Positions 33,573 to 41,886 of a stretch of 41,886 nucleotides of DNA are shown here, one piece after another; the stretch's first letter is position 1; the number at the start of each line of letters is the position of its first letter. The notes under the pieces were generated by a model. That model was not told the origin of the DNA. It did not search any database and saw only the letters and a list, made by a program, of their open reading frames with translations. The stretch is from CAZBJJ01 sp964492245 (lineage in GTDB: Bacteria > Spirochaetota > Spirochaetia > Treponematales > Breznakiellaceae), in NCBI GenBank assembly GCA_964492245.1, contig CAZBJJ010000012.1:1-41886 (forward strand), in the 5' to 3' direction. The translations under genes were made by a program, and so were the position numbers.

Positions 33573-34431
33573 AAATATCTATGGCGAAGGCTACGAATCG
33601 ATTGGATATGAAAGCATCTACGGACAGAGGGCCTCGGCAGAGGTACAGAAAAAACCCTGGGGTCGCATTGTGGTGCTTGGCCTGCTTTTGGCTATTGTCT
33701 TAGGGGAATGTATCTGGTTCTGTATATTTGTGCCATTGCGGCCTCTGGATTCAATTAGGGTGAGTGGGAACTCCCTGCTAACGCGGGAAGAGCTTTTGCA
33801 GATTGGGGGCATCAATTCGCTCTCCTCATTTTTCTCCATCAATAAGACCGTGGTAGAACAGAGCATAAAAAATCACTATGCAGTCGAATCTGTCAGGCTC
33901 AGGAAGCAGTTTCCCGATTCGCTGAATATCAATATAATAGAGAAGAGCAGAGTGGCCATTATAATGGCCGAAACTGTCGGCGATCCGGTGTTTTTATCCC
34001 TCGACAAAAAAGGCCTCGTTTTTCAGGTAGATACCATGCCCGCCTTAATTAAAAACCCCGCTCTGGCAAATCTCCCCCTATTGAGTGGCATTGTATTTGA
34101 ACATCCGCAGATAGGTGCGCGTCTTCCCGATTTTTTACTTCCCTTAATGCAAGATTTACAGGAACTTCAGGAAAAATATCCCCAGCTCTTGCGAGAAATT
34201 TCGGAACTCTATGTGTATAGTGAAGATAATCAGAGCTATGAATTATACATTTACCCATTGCAGTCGGGAATTCGCTTTAGAATTGGCAGTCAGTTGAATA
34301 TGGATAAACTGACCTATATGATGGTTATACTGGATTTAATGAATACAGAGAATTTTAATACCAAGGAAGTAGATATTCGCGGCAGAATCGCGATGTATAC
34401 CCCGAATAAGGAGGACGAGCATGCCTGGTGA
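33565..34431 (+). CDS. ftsQ: Cell division protein FtsQ/DivIB
   Basis: 288 residues. The GTG at 33565 is chosen because GGAGG lies 9 bases upstream and gives the N-terminus MSENIYGEGYES. A cytoplasmic tail is followed by one membrane helix at about 38-58 and a POTRA domain (SIRVSGNSLLTREELLQIGG to VRLRKQFPDSLNINIIEKS). The FtsQ beta domain follows (PVFLSLDKKGLVFQV; LPLLSGI). It bridges division proteins in the periplasm. The end overlaps ftsA by 11 bases. Confidence 0.92.
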   Translation: MSENIYGEGYESIGYESIYGQRASAEVQKKPWGRIVVLGLLLAIVLGECIWFCIFVPLRPLDSIRVSGNSLLTREELLQIGGINSLSSFFSINKTVVEQSIKNHYAVESVRLRKQFPDSLNINIIEKSRVAIIMAETVGDPVFLSLDKKGLVFQVDTMPALIKNPALANLPLLSGIVFEHPQIGARLPDFLLPLMQDLQELQEKYPQLLREISELYVYSEDNQSYELYIYPLQSGIRFRIGSQLNMDKLTYMMVILDLMNTENFNTKEVDIRGRIAMYTPNKEDEHAW

Positions 34432-35677
34432 GGGGACAATTGTCGGTTTAGATATTGGAACGACTAAGGTTTGTGCAATTGTAGCAGAGAGAGACGAGAA
34501 TGGGCGTATTGAAATAACGGGTGTGGGTACCTCTGCCTCTACTGGGCTGCGCCGGGGTGTCGTTACCAATATAGAAGCTACCCTCCGCGCAGTGAGCGCT
34601 GCAGTCGAGGCAGCAGAGATGATGAGTGGGCGGGAAGTGCATTCCTGCTGGGTTGGCATTGGGGGGGCCCATATCGAAGGGGTCAATTCCCGTGGTGTTG
34701 TTGCCGTTACGGGTAAGGGGCGCGAAACCAGGGAAATTGGCAAGGAGGATATCGACCGCGTAATAGAGGCGGCCCGCGCGGTGTTAATCCCCATGGATAG
34801 GCAAATTCTCCACGTAATTCCCCAGACCTTTGTGGTAGACGAACAACGAGGAATTCACAATCCGCTGGATATGATTGGGGTGCGCTTAGAGGCAGAGGTG
34901 CATATTATTACCGGCTCGGTATCCAGTGCACAAAATCTTTTAAAATGCGTAAACAGGGCTGGCTTTCGTGTCGAAGAGCTGGTATTACATTCCCTGGCCT
35001 GTGCCAGGTCGACCCTGACAGAGGACGAAAAGGAATTGGGCGCAATTGTCATTGATATTGGCGGGGGCACCACCGATGTCCTTGTCTATCACGATGGGGC
35101 TCCCTACTATACTACAACCATTCCCCTGGGCGGCACCATGGTAACGGGGGATATAACAATTGTAAAAAATCTGTCTTTCGACACCGCCGAGCGAATTAAG
35201 GTGCAGGCAGGCTGTTGTAAAAAAGAACTCTTAGATGCCGACGAAGACATTTTAGTACCGGGCATTGGGGGAAGAAGCCCTATGCACATTGCCCGGGTGG
35301 ATATCTGCGATATTATTCAGGCAAGGATGACAGAAATTTTTAATATGGTTAAGGAAAAAGTTGATGCACTTTCGCTGTCTCGGTCTATCGGGGGCGGGGT
35401 AGTTTTAACAGGAGGAGGTTCGCAAATTTTAGGCGCGGCAGAACTAGCACAGGATTGTTTTGGTATGCCGGTTCGAGTTGGGGTGCCCCTGGCATTGGGG
35501 GGCCTGGTTGAACAATATCGCAGCCCCGAATTTGCTGCGGCTGTTGGTTTAATCTTAGAGGGAGCAGGCCGCGACGACCAGAGCGATAACTCAATTGGCA
35601 GTGGTAGCAGTGGTCGCGCAGGCAATGAGGCCCTATATCGCCGCATTTTTAAATGGTTTAAAAGAGAATTTTTTTAG
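34421..35677 (+). CDS. ftsA: Cell division protein FtsA
   Basis: Actin-like membrane tether of FtsZ, 418 residues. Phosphate loops are VGLDIGTTKVCAIV and VIDIGGGTTDVLVY, and the adenosine motif is VVLTGGGSQILG. The C-terminal amphipathic helix (ALYRRIFKWFKREFF) is the membrane-targeting sequence. AGGAGG precedes the ATG. A 60-base gap with a strong G-rich ribosome-binding site separates it from ftsZ. Confidence 0.96.
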   Translation: MPGEGTIVGLDIGTTKVCAIVAERDENGRIEITGVGTSASTGLRRGVVTNIEATLRAVSAAVEAAEMMSGREVHSCWVGIGGAHIEGVNSRGVVAVTGKGRETREIGKEDIDRVIEAARAVLIPMDRQILHVIPQTFVVDEQRGIHNPLDMIGVRLEAEVHIITGSVSSAQNLLKCVNRAGFRVEELVLHSLACARSTLTEDEKELGAIVIDIGGGTTDVLVYHDGAPYYTTTIPLGGTMVTGDITIVKNLSFDTAERIKVQAGCCKKELLDADEDILVPGIGGRSPMHIARVDICDIIQARMTEIFNMVKEKVDALSLSRSIGGGVVLTGGGSQILGAAELAQDCFGMPVRVGVPLALGGLVEQYRSPEFAAAVGLILEGAGRDDQSDNSIGSGSSGRAGNEALYRRIFKWFKREFF

Positions 35678-35737
35678 GAATATTTACTAGGCTTTGGGAG
35701 GCCTATAAAACATTTGTATTTAAAGGGGAGGGGAAAG

Positions 35738-36928
35738 ATGAATATTCAGGTACTTGAGGAACAAAGTAAAGCATGTCCAACAGTCATTAAGGTAATCGGT
35801 GCTGGTGGCGGTGGATCAAATGCGGTCAATCGTATGATCGAAGCGGGTGTTAAACACGTAGAGTTTATTGTGGCAAATACGGATCAACAGGCTTTAAATG
35901 GCAGCCTTGCCCCGTTACGCCTGCCATTGGGGACCACTTTAACCGGTGGCCTCGGCGCTGGTGGCAAGCCCGAGATTGGCGAAAAGGCAGCAATCGAGGA
36001 AACTGAGGAAATAAAAAAAGCGCTCAAAGGCGCCGACATGGTTTTTATAACAGCGGGAATGGGAGGAGGAACCGGAACAGGTTCTGCTCCAATAATTGCG
36101 CAAATTGCCAAAGAACAGGGTGCTCTAACCGTGGCCGTGGTAACCAAGCCCTTTGGCGTCGAGGGTCAGTACAAAATGAAGCTCGCCCTCGAAGGTATTG
36201 CTAAGCTGCGCGCAGCAGTGGATACCCTGATAGTTATTCCCAACGAAAGGCTTTTAAGCTTGGTCGACAAAAAAACTCCCATGAGAGAGGCCTTTATAAA
36301 GGCAGATGACATCCTGCGCCAGGGGGTACAGGGTATTAGCGATTTAATTACCATTCCAGGCATGATAAATATTGATTTTGCCGATGTCTGTACCGTTATG
36401 GAGGGGCAGGGCGATGCAATAATGGGAATTGGCCGCGGCAGTGCAGACAATGCAGCCACTCAGGCAGCCACCAACGCCATTGTAAATCCTCTTTTAGAGG
36501 ACAACAATATTTACGGTGCTAAAAAAATACTTATCAGCGTTACTGCCGGGGAGGGTTTACCGCTTTATGATTATAACGAAATCGTAAGCCGCATTGGGGA
36601 GCATGCCGACAAGGATGCGCTTATTATATCGGGCACCAGTATTAATCCAGAACTGAACGACGAGATCTTTGTTACGGTTATTGCCACTGGCTTTAAGGCT
36701 GTCGATCAAATAGTAGAAAAGGGCGAAAGCAAGGAAAATGTACGCCAAAAAGGCGAGGATTTTATCAGTGCCGATGAATGGAAAAAAATTGGCGAAAAAT
36801 CCGCTGGCCCCAATAATTTTCTAACCTATCGCAATGGACATAGCGAAGATATAGAAATACCCGCTGTGCTGCGGAACGAGAAAAAAATTATTGTGCTCGA
36901 TCAGACAAAAGAGGCCAAAGGGTTTTAA
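35738..36928 (+). CDS. ftsZ: Cell division GTPase FtsZ
   Basis: Tubulin homologue that forms the division ring, 396 residues from the ATG at 35738, preceded by GGGGAGGGG. It has GAGGGGSNAVNRMIE, the tubulin signature GGGTGTGSAPIIA, PNERLL and, in the synergy loop, NIDFADVCTVMEGQGDA. The C-terminal peptide is DIEIPAVLRN, the docking site for FtsA-type partners. The stop codon is directly followed by the xer start. Confidence 0.97.
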   Translation: MNIQVLEEQSKACPTVIKVIGAGGGGSNAVNRMIEAGVKHVEFIVANTDQQALNGSLAPLRLPLGTTLTGGLGAGGKPEIGEKAAIEETEEIKKALKGADMVFITAGMGGGTGTGSAPIIAQIAKEQGALTVAVVTKPFGVEGQYKMKLALEGIAKLRAAVDTLIVIPNERLLSLVDKKTPMREAFIKADDILRQGVQGISDLITIPGMINIDFADVCTVMEGQGDAIMGIGRGSADNAATQAATNAIVNPLLEDNNIYGAKKILISVTAGEGLPLYDYNEIVSRIGEHADKDALIISGTSINPELNDEIFVTVIATGFKAVDQIVEKGESKENVRQKGEDFISADEWKKIGEKSAGPNNFLTYRNGHSEDIEIPAVLRNEKKIIVLDQTKEAKGF

Positions 36929-37825
36929 ATGATAGAGCTAGGGACCCTGCTTTCAAAATATAAGACTCATCTTTTAGGGGTGGAAAGAAAGGCCCTGCTA
37001 ACGGTAACAGCCTATATGTATGAGCTGGACTATTTTGCCAGCTGGCTGGTGGAGAAGGGATATGCAATTGATGCAATCGAAGGCCTATCGCTAAACGAGT
37101 ATCTGGTCTTTAGGAGCTCCCAGGGCCTGGACCCTCGCTCCTTGGGCAAGGCTATTTCTGTTTTGCGCTCATTTTTTGCCTTTTTAGTAGAGGAAAAATT
37201 GCGCAAAGACAACCCGGCAATGGAGCTCATACGTCCGAAGGCGGGAAGGCTCTTGCCACACTCCTTAAGCACAGAAGATATCGACTGTCTCTTCGATAAA
37301 ATTGATGTCCACAGCCCACATGGAAAACGCGATAGAGCACTCTTCGAGCTCATATACTCCTCGGGCCTACGGGTTGCCGAGGCAGTTGCCCTGGATGTCT
37401 CCCATGTCAATTTTTCGCAGGCCCTGGTGTTGTTACAGGGCAAGGGCTCTCGCCAGCGCCTGGTGCCCTTTGGGGAACAGGCAGAGTACTGGCTAAAGCT
37501 CTATTTGCGCGAGGGTCGCAGCCATTTGGTGGGACCAAAAAAAACCAAGGCGCTTTTTCTCAATAGATATGGGAACAGGCTGGGGCGGAAGGGAATTTGG
37601 AAAAATTATGCCACCTTGGCTAAACAGGCCAATACAGACTCGCGTTTACACACCCTGCGCCATAGTTTTGCCACGGAGCTCCTCCGTGGCGGTCTGGATC
37701 TGCGCTCGGTTCAGTTGCTTTTAGGCCATGCCGATTTAGTAACTACTCAAATTTATACCCATGTCAGTCCAGAGAACCTGGACCGGGCCCATAGACAGGC
37801 TCTGCCAACATTATTGGAGGATTGA
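36929..37825 (+). CDS. XerC/XerD-type tyrosine recombinase
   Basis: 298 residues. The N-terminal SAM-like DNA-binding domain is at about 1-95. The catalytic domain has the full set: Arg in SSGLRVAEAVAL, Lys in GKGSRQRLVP, His and Arg in HTLRHSFATELL, His in LLGHADL and the nucleophile Y276 in TQIYTHV. Length fits chromosome-dimer resolving Xer proteins acting at dif with FtsK. Its ATG follows the ftsZ stop without a gap, tying it to division. XerC and XerD cannot be told apart here. A 55-base spacer follows. Confidence 0.9.
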   Translation: MIELGTLLSKYKTHLLGVERKALLTVTAYMYELDYFASWLVEKGYAIDAIEGLSLNEYLVFRSSQGLDPRSLGKAISVLRSFFAFLVEEKLRKDNPAMELIRPKAGRLLPHSLSTEDIDCLFDKIDVHSPHGKRDRALFELIYSSGLRVAEAVALDVSHVNFSQALVLLQGKGSRQRLVPFGEQAEYWLKLYLREGRSHLVGPKKTKALFLNRYGNRLGRKGIWKNYATLAKQANTDSRLHTLRHSFATELLRGGLDLRSVQLLLGHADLVTTQIYTHVSPENLDRAHRQALPTLLED

Positions 37826-37880
37826 GGTTGAATAATAGCTGTAGCTTGAGTATTTTGGGCATACTTACAGGGAGGGGAAT

Positions 37881-38651
37881 ATGAAGACTCCAGTTAAGAA
37901 CCGGATATTGGCTTTTTTTGTATTATCCGCCTTGGTTCTTTTAATTGTTGCCGGTCTGCGCTGGACACGGGCTCGAGATTATAAGCGCTTTGCCCGTGAA
38001 TTGACCGGAATAAACCCAGAGGCGCCGTCTATTCACAGCATCGAAGAATTGAGTGCTGCTGCACAAAAATATGAGCATGCATTAAAAGAACACAGTTATT
38101 TAGCAGAACAGACAGGGCTGTATTGGAAATTTTTGGGCATGCGCTATGCCGAAAAAGGAATGCATCAATTGGCCCTAGAGGCCTTCGAAAAAACACGGGC
38201 CTACTACCCAATGGACTCCTCCCTTTTTTACCTGGCATCGATTAGTGCGGGGAATATTGCAAAATCTACCTTGGATTTAAGCGGAAAGCTTACCGATCTA
38301 GAGGTACAGGCGGAGCGAGGACGCTATTTGGCCCTGGCCGAGTCTATGGCTTTGCGCGCAATAGAAATAAATGCCGATTACGCACAGGCCCGCTACGCCC
38401 TGGCAATTCTTTACGCCTTCGAAATGGATAGGCCGGCAGATGCATTAAAGCAGATAGACGCCTTTTTGGCAAAAAGATCAAAGGACGTCGATGCCCTCTT
38501 TGTCCGTGCAAGGGCATTGTATATGCTGGCAAGATACAGCGATGCCATGGAAGTATACGAAAACATTATGGCAATTAGCCGTTCGCCACAAAAACGGGCC
38601 GAGGCCGAGACGAATTACCGCTTTATACTGGAGGGTGGCAGTGAGCGTTAA
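37881..38651 (+). CDS. Membrane-anchored TPR-like protein
   Basis: 256 residues. One membrane helix at about 8-27, then a helical domain outside the cytoplasm or facing it. Repeat-like segments include LGMRYAEKGMHQLALEAFEKT, cut here to LALEAFEKTRAYYP, ARYALAILYAFEMDRPADA and ALYMLARYSDAMEVYENI, typical of tetratricopeptide helices. GGGAGGGG precedes the ATG. It sits between xer and dprA, with an 11-base overlap into dprA. It probably acts as a scaffold, but the partner is unknown. Confidence 0.82.
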   Translation: MKTPVKNRILAFFVLSALVLLIVAGLRWTRARDYKRFARELTGINPEAPSIHSIEELSAAAQKYEHALKEHSYLAEQTGLYWKFLGMRYAEKGMHQLALEAFEKTRAYYPMDSSLFYLASISAGNIAKSTLDLSGKLTDLEVQAERGRYLALAESMALRAIEINADYAQARYALAILYAFEMDRPADALKQIDAFLAKRSKDVDALFVRARALYMLARYSDAMEVYENIMAISRSPQKRAEAETNYRFILEGGSER

Positions 38652-39714
38652 CACCTCTTTTATAGAAGCTGTCCTAGTATTAAACAGGCTTCCCATAAGC
38701 CGTCGGCAAAAACTTGACATTTTAAATATAAAGGGGAGTTCGCTAAGCCTCTCTTTTTTATGCGATATTACGCAAAGTTCAAGCGTATTTGCGACGGCGC
38801 ATCAAGAGGCGGAGGGGGATCTTGTTTTAATGCAGCGCCACAGCATCAATATGGCAGCCTTTGGCAGTGTAAATTACCCCCCTCTTTTAACCGAGTTGCC
38901 CGACCCCCCTGTCTGTCTTTTTTATCGGGGGAATCTGCCCTCTTTTACCCTGCCCGCCCTGGCAATTGTGGGTACCCGCAATCCCAGCCCCTTGGGCATT
39001 AAAGAGGCCCGTCGCTTTGGCAGGGAGTGCGCAGAACTGGGCCTTCCCTGTATTTCTGGTTTAGCCTTGGGTATAGATGCCTGGGCCCACAGGGGCCATA
39101 GCGAGGCAGGGGGCAAGGGGATTGCCGTGCTGGCCAGCGGATTGGATACGATGTATCCAGCATCCAATAGAGAGCTGGCAAGAAAAATTCTGGAACAGGG
39201 AGGGGGCCTAGTAAGCGAATATGCCCCGGGAACCGCCCCCTACCGTTGGAATTTTCCTGCACGCAACAGAATTATCAGCGGTCTCGCCCGTGCTGTTTTA
39301 ATAATTCAGGCTCCAAGGAAGTCGGGGGCCCTAATTACTGCCGATTTTGCCTTAGATCAAAACCGAGACCTGTGGATTAGCCAGGCCGTCTTTGAACAGA
39401 GCCAGAGTGCCAGCTGTGGCCTGCACAAATTATACGAAGAAGGCGCCCCCCTGGCCAAGGATGTCCGAAGCATCTGTGAAAACTGGCAATATTATTCGGA
39501 AAACTTTTTAAACATGCATATAAGTCCCCTTGCTGGCAGAGTGCCGGGCAGGGAAGAGAATCAGACATATACAATAGAGCTCAATCCTACAAATGTACAG
39601 GTTGGCCGGAGTGTCGCCATCAAACTAAAAAAACAGTTGGGGCTTAGCTTCGACGACGAAGGTCCACAGGACTATGTACGCGAAAGAGCGCTATATATGG
39701 CAGGGGAGAGATAA
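38641..39714 (+). CDS. dprA: DNA-processing protein DprA
   Basis: Cytoplasmic single-strand DNA-binding protein that loads RecA in transformation or recombination, 357 residues. The GTG at 38641 is chosen because GGAGGG lies 5 bases upstream, inside the end of the TPR gene. The Rossmann core has LAIVGTRNPSPLGIKEARRFG, cut here to AIVGTRNPSPLG, then ISGLALGIDAWAHRG, AVLASGLDTMYP, PARNRIISGLA and SGALITADFALDQNRDL. The last 70 residues do not clearly show the usual winged helix. It overlaps topA by one base. Confidence 0.94.
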   Translation: MSVNTSFIEAVLVLNRLPISRRQKLDILNIKGSSLSLSFLCDITQSSSVFATAHQEAEGDLVLMQRHSINMAAFGSVNYPPLLTELPDPPVCLFYRGNLPSFTLPALAIVGTRNPSPLGIKEARRFGRECAELGLPCISGLALGIDAWAHRGHSEAGGKGIAVLASGLDTMYPASNRELARKILEQGGGLVSEYAPGTAPYRWNFPARNRIISGLARAVLIIQAPRKSGALITADFALDQNRDLWISQAVFEQSQSASCGLHKLYEEGAPLAKDVRSICENWQYYSENFLNMHISPLAGRVPGREENQTYTIELNPTNVQVGRSVAIKLKKQLGLSFDDEGPQDYVRERALYMAGER

Positions 39715-41861
39715 TGGCAGTTACAAAGGCAGGCAAAAAAGCAAGCCCCAAAAAGAAAATACTGGTAATTGTAGAAAGTCCAGCAAAGGCAAAGACAATA
39801 GAAAAGTATTTAGGCAGTAAATATGTTGTTAAGGCCTCGGTGGGTCATTTAATTGATTTGCCAAAGTCCCGAATTGCAATTGATGTGGCCAATGGCTTTG
39901 AGCCGGAGTACATTACGGTGCGTGGCAGGGCCAAATTGCTTAAAGAATTGCAAAGCGAAGCAAAAAAGTCTTCGGCCGTCTATCTGGCAAGTGATAACGA
40001 CCGCGAAGGAGAGGCCATAGCCTTCCATCTGGGCAGGGCGATTCAAGAAAAAGCTCCTGGGGTACCCATAAAGCGGATAGTTTTTAACGAAATTACCCCG
40101 GTGGCCATAAAGCAGGCCGTAGCCAGCCCGGGCGATATCGAGCTTAACAAGGTCTATGCCCAAAAAGCTCGGCGGGTTTTAGACCGCTTGGTGGGCTATA
40201 ACTTATCGCCCCTTCTGTGGAAAAAAGTAAAAAATGGGCTGTCGGCCGGCAGGGTGCAGTCGGTGGCGCTTCGGCTTATCTGCGAACGCGAGGTAGAGGT
40301 TGAAAACTTTGTCTCCGAAGAATATTGGACCGTAGATGCCCGTTTTAAAAAAGGGCGGGCTCAGTTCGAGGCACAGCTGAATCTGTGGAAGGGCGAAAAG
40401 CCTGTTTTAAAAAACGAGAAAGAGGTGCAGGTAATTGTTGAGGCGCTCAAAGACAAAGAGGCCACAATAGGCGATATACGCCAAAGCGAAAAGACAATTA
40501 AGCCAAAGCCCCCTTTTACCACTTCCAAATTGCAGCAGACAGCGGCAAATAGGCTTGGTTTTACCAGCAAGAAAACAATGCAAATTGCCCAACAGCTGTA
40601 CGAGGGGGTCAATATTGGCTCTTCCCGTTTGGGTCTTATTTCCTATATGCGCACCGACTCTGTGCGGGTATCTCCGGTGGCCCTGGAAGAGGTGCGACAG
40701 TGGATTGGCGAGAACCATCCTGCCGAACTGCCAAAAAATGCGGTGGAGTACCGGCAGGGCAAAAAGGCCCAGGATGCCCACGAGGCAATTCGGCCCACCT
40801 ATGTTGCACATACTCCGGAAAGCTTAAAAGAGAAGTTAACAAGGGATCAGTTTAGGCTGTACAGCCTTATTTGGGAGGCCTTTGTGGCTAGCCAAATGAA
40901 TCCCGCCCTGTCGCGAACAAGCCGCTTCGACATAAGGGTGGGCGAGGCCCAGTTCAGGGCCACTGGTTCCCGCCTTATCGAAAAGGGCTTTTACAAGGTT
41001 ATAAAACTTCTGTCTTCCAAGGAGGAGCGGGAGAAATCTCTGCCAATATTGGAGATAGGAGAAATCCTAGAGATGGACAATTTGCGGGGAGAGCAACATT
41101 TTACTCAGGGGCCGGCCCGCTATACCGATGCCTCAATTGTAAAGGTCTTAGAAGAAAAGGGCATTGGCCGACCGTCGACCTATGCGCCTATTATCTCGGT
41201 GCTTTTAGAACGCTATTATGTAAGTCGCACTAACCGCCAGCTCCAGCCCACCCTACTGGGCAGGCTTATCAATGAAATGCTCGTCGAATATTTTCCCAGC
41301 ATTGTGGATGCCTCTTTTACCGCAAGTATGGAGGACAAGCTGGACAGCATCGAAGAAAATAACATTGCCTGGCAGGATATGATAGGCGAGTTTTATCTGC
41401 CTTTCGAAAAAAGAGTGAGTGAGGTTTCCAAAACCCTGGAGTCGTTCAAGGGTAGCCTAGATGAACCCACCGACTATGTCTGCGAAAAATGTGGCCGACC
41501 CATGGTAAAAAAACTTGGGCGTTTTGGCTATTTTCTGGCCTGTAGTGGTTTTCCGGAATGCCGTTCCACGCGTTCCATTCCCTTGGCTGCCTGCCCAAGG
41601 TCTGGCTGTGGGGGAGAAATTGTCGCGCGCAAAACAAAGGGGCGGGGCAAGGAATTTTATGGCTGCACCAATTTTCCCGAATGCGATTTTATAAGTCATT
41701 TTAAGCCAATAGATAAAAGCTGCCCCGACTGTGGCTGGTTCCTTGTAGAAAAATACGACAAAAAAAATGGCAGCCAGCAAGTCTGCATAAACACTGAATG
41801 TTCCTGGAATAACACCGAGGAGGAACAAACGGCTGCCGAGGACGAGGCCAATGAAGATTGA
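39714..41861 (+). CDS. topA: DNA topoisomerase I (type IA)
   Basis: Relaxes negative supercoils, 715 residues. The TOPRIM domain has VIVESPAKAKTIEKYLG and the metal site SDNDREGEAIAFHL. The catalytic tyrosine is Y311 in LISYMRTDSVR, and the family segment GIGRPSTYAPIISVL follows. Three C-terminal zinc ribbons are intact: CEKCG...CSGFPEC, CPRSGCGG...CTNFPEC and CPDCG...CINTEC. The ATG shares a base with the dprA stop. The next gene starts inside its end. Confidence 0.97.
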   Translation: MAVTKAGKKASPKKKILVIVESPAKAKTIEKYLGSKYVVKASVGHLIDLPKSRIAIDVANGFEPEYITVRGRAKLLKELQSEAKKSSAVYLASDNDREGEAIAFHLGRAIQEKAPGVPIKRIVFNEITPVAIKQAVASPGDIELNKVYAQKARRVLDRLVGYNLSPLLWKKVKNGLSAGRVQSVALRLICEREVEVENFVSEEYWTVDARFKKGRAQFEAQLNLWKGEKPVLKNEKEVQVIVEALKDKEATIGDIRQSEKTIKPKPPFTTSKLQQTAANRLGFTSKKTMQIAQQLYEGVNIGSSRLGLISYMRTDSVRVSPVALEEVRQWIGENHPAELPKNAVEYRQGKKAQDAHEAIRPTYVAHTPESLKEKLTRDQFRLYSLIWEAFVASQMNPALSRTSRFDIRVGEAQFRATGSRLIEKGFYKVIKLLSSKEEREKSLPILEIGEILEMDNLRGEQHFTQGPARYTDASIVKVLEEKGIGRPSTYAPIISVLLERYYVSRTNRQLQPTLLGRLINEMLVEYFPSIVDASFTASMEDKLDSIEENNIAWQDMIGEFYLPFEKRVSEVSKTLESFKGSLDEPTDYVCEKCGRPMVKKLGRFGYFLACSGFPECRSTRSIPLAACPRSGCGGEIVARKTKGRGKEFYGCTNFPECDFISHFKPIDKSCPDCGWFLVEKYDKKNGSQQVCINTECSWNNTEEEQTAAEDEANED

Positions 41862-41886
41862 TAGCTGGCTAGAGTTTTTGTCGGCA
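41851..41886 (+). CDS. Start of the next gene, cut by the window edge
   Basis: An ATG at 41851, 11 bases inside the end of topA and with GAGG upstream, opens a frame reading MKIDSWLEFLSA to the edge. The overlap style matches the rest of the cluster. The WLEFLSA start resembles the N-terminus of Xer recombinases, and I recall a recombinase in this place in Treponema, but 12 residues are too few to be sure. Confidence 0.5.
   Translation, partial: MKIDSWLEFLSA

Noticed and set aside
17345..34671. G7 runs in thrA, mraY, ftsA and the binding-protein gene as phase-variation sites
   Set aside because: They are short and encode conserved glycines, so they are explained by codon use.

Overview
The window looks like a chromosomal segment of a spirochaete, most likely Treponema-like. 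The main evidence is a reduced division and cell-wall cluster in the order mraZ-rsmH-ftsL-murF-mraY-ftsW-ftsQ-ftsA-ftsZ. It is followed by a Xer recombinase, a TPR protein, dprA and topA, an order I recall from Treponema. ftsI, murE, murD, murG, murC and ddl are absent from the cluster. I see no rRNA, tRNA, CRISPR array, insertion sequence or phage gene. One 100-N assembly gap lies at 10348-10447.

Layout. 1-924 (-): cysK, cut by the window edge. 925-1284: a divergent intergenic region with three hairpin-forming inverted repeats. 1285-2151 (+): a two-repeat EamA transporter. 2152-2305: GC-rich palindromic repeats between convergent genes. 2306-12038 (-): a universal stress protein followed by a giant cyclic beta-1,2-glucan synthase. 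The synthase is split only by the assembly gap, which sits in an in-frame 24-bp tandem repeat. 12147-16618 (-): murJ, an EF-hand membrane protein of unknown function and a secreted SNase-like nuclease, tightly coupled. 16730-20525 (+): bifunctional aspartokinase/homoserine dehydrogenase and a class I/II aminotransferase. 20558-24172 (-): an HD-GYP response regulator and a secreted patatin with a probable beta-barrel tail. 24235-25530 (+): a membrane-anchored solute-binding protein with no permease. 25534-28016 (-): a small protein, a nuclease-fold-like winged-helix protein and a histidine kinase with a helical ectodomain. 28201-41861 (+): the division and DNA-processing cluster, running off the right edge into another gene.

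How the parts may work together. The solute-binding protein, histidine kinase and HD-GYP response regulator could form one signalling circuit from the periplasm to a cyclic dinucleotide; this is inference. The division cluster begins with five TGGG-like boxes at an exact 10-bp period, ending at the mraZ start codon, which suggests MraZ autoregulation. ThrA and the aminotransferase suggest biosynthesis of aspartate-family amino acids. A recurring oddity is in-frame tandem repeats of unrelated units (24, 18 and 15/30 bp) inserted in linkers of large enzymes, together with GC-rich intergenic palindromes, a 9-bp repeat before the kinase and a G10 tract serving as the ribosome-binding region of rsmH. 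All names come from reading motifs; no database search was possible.
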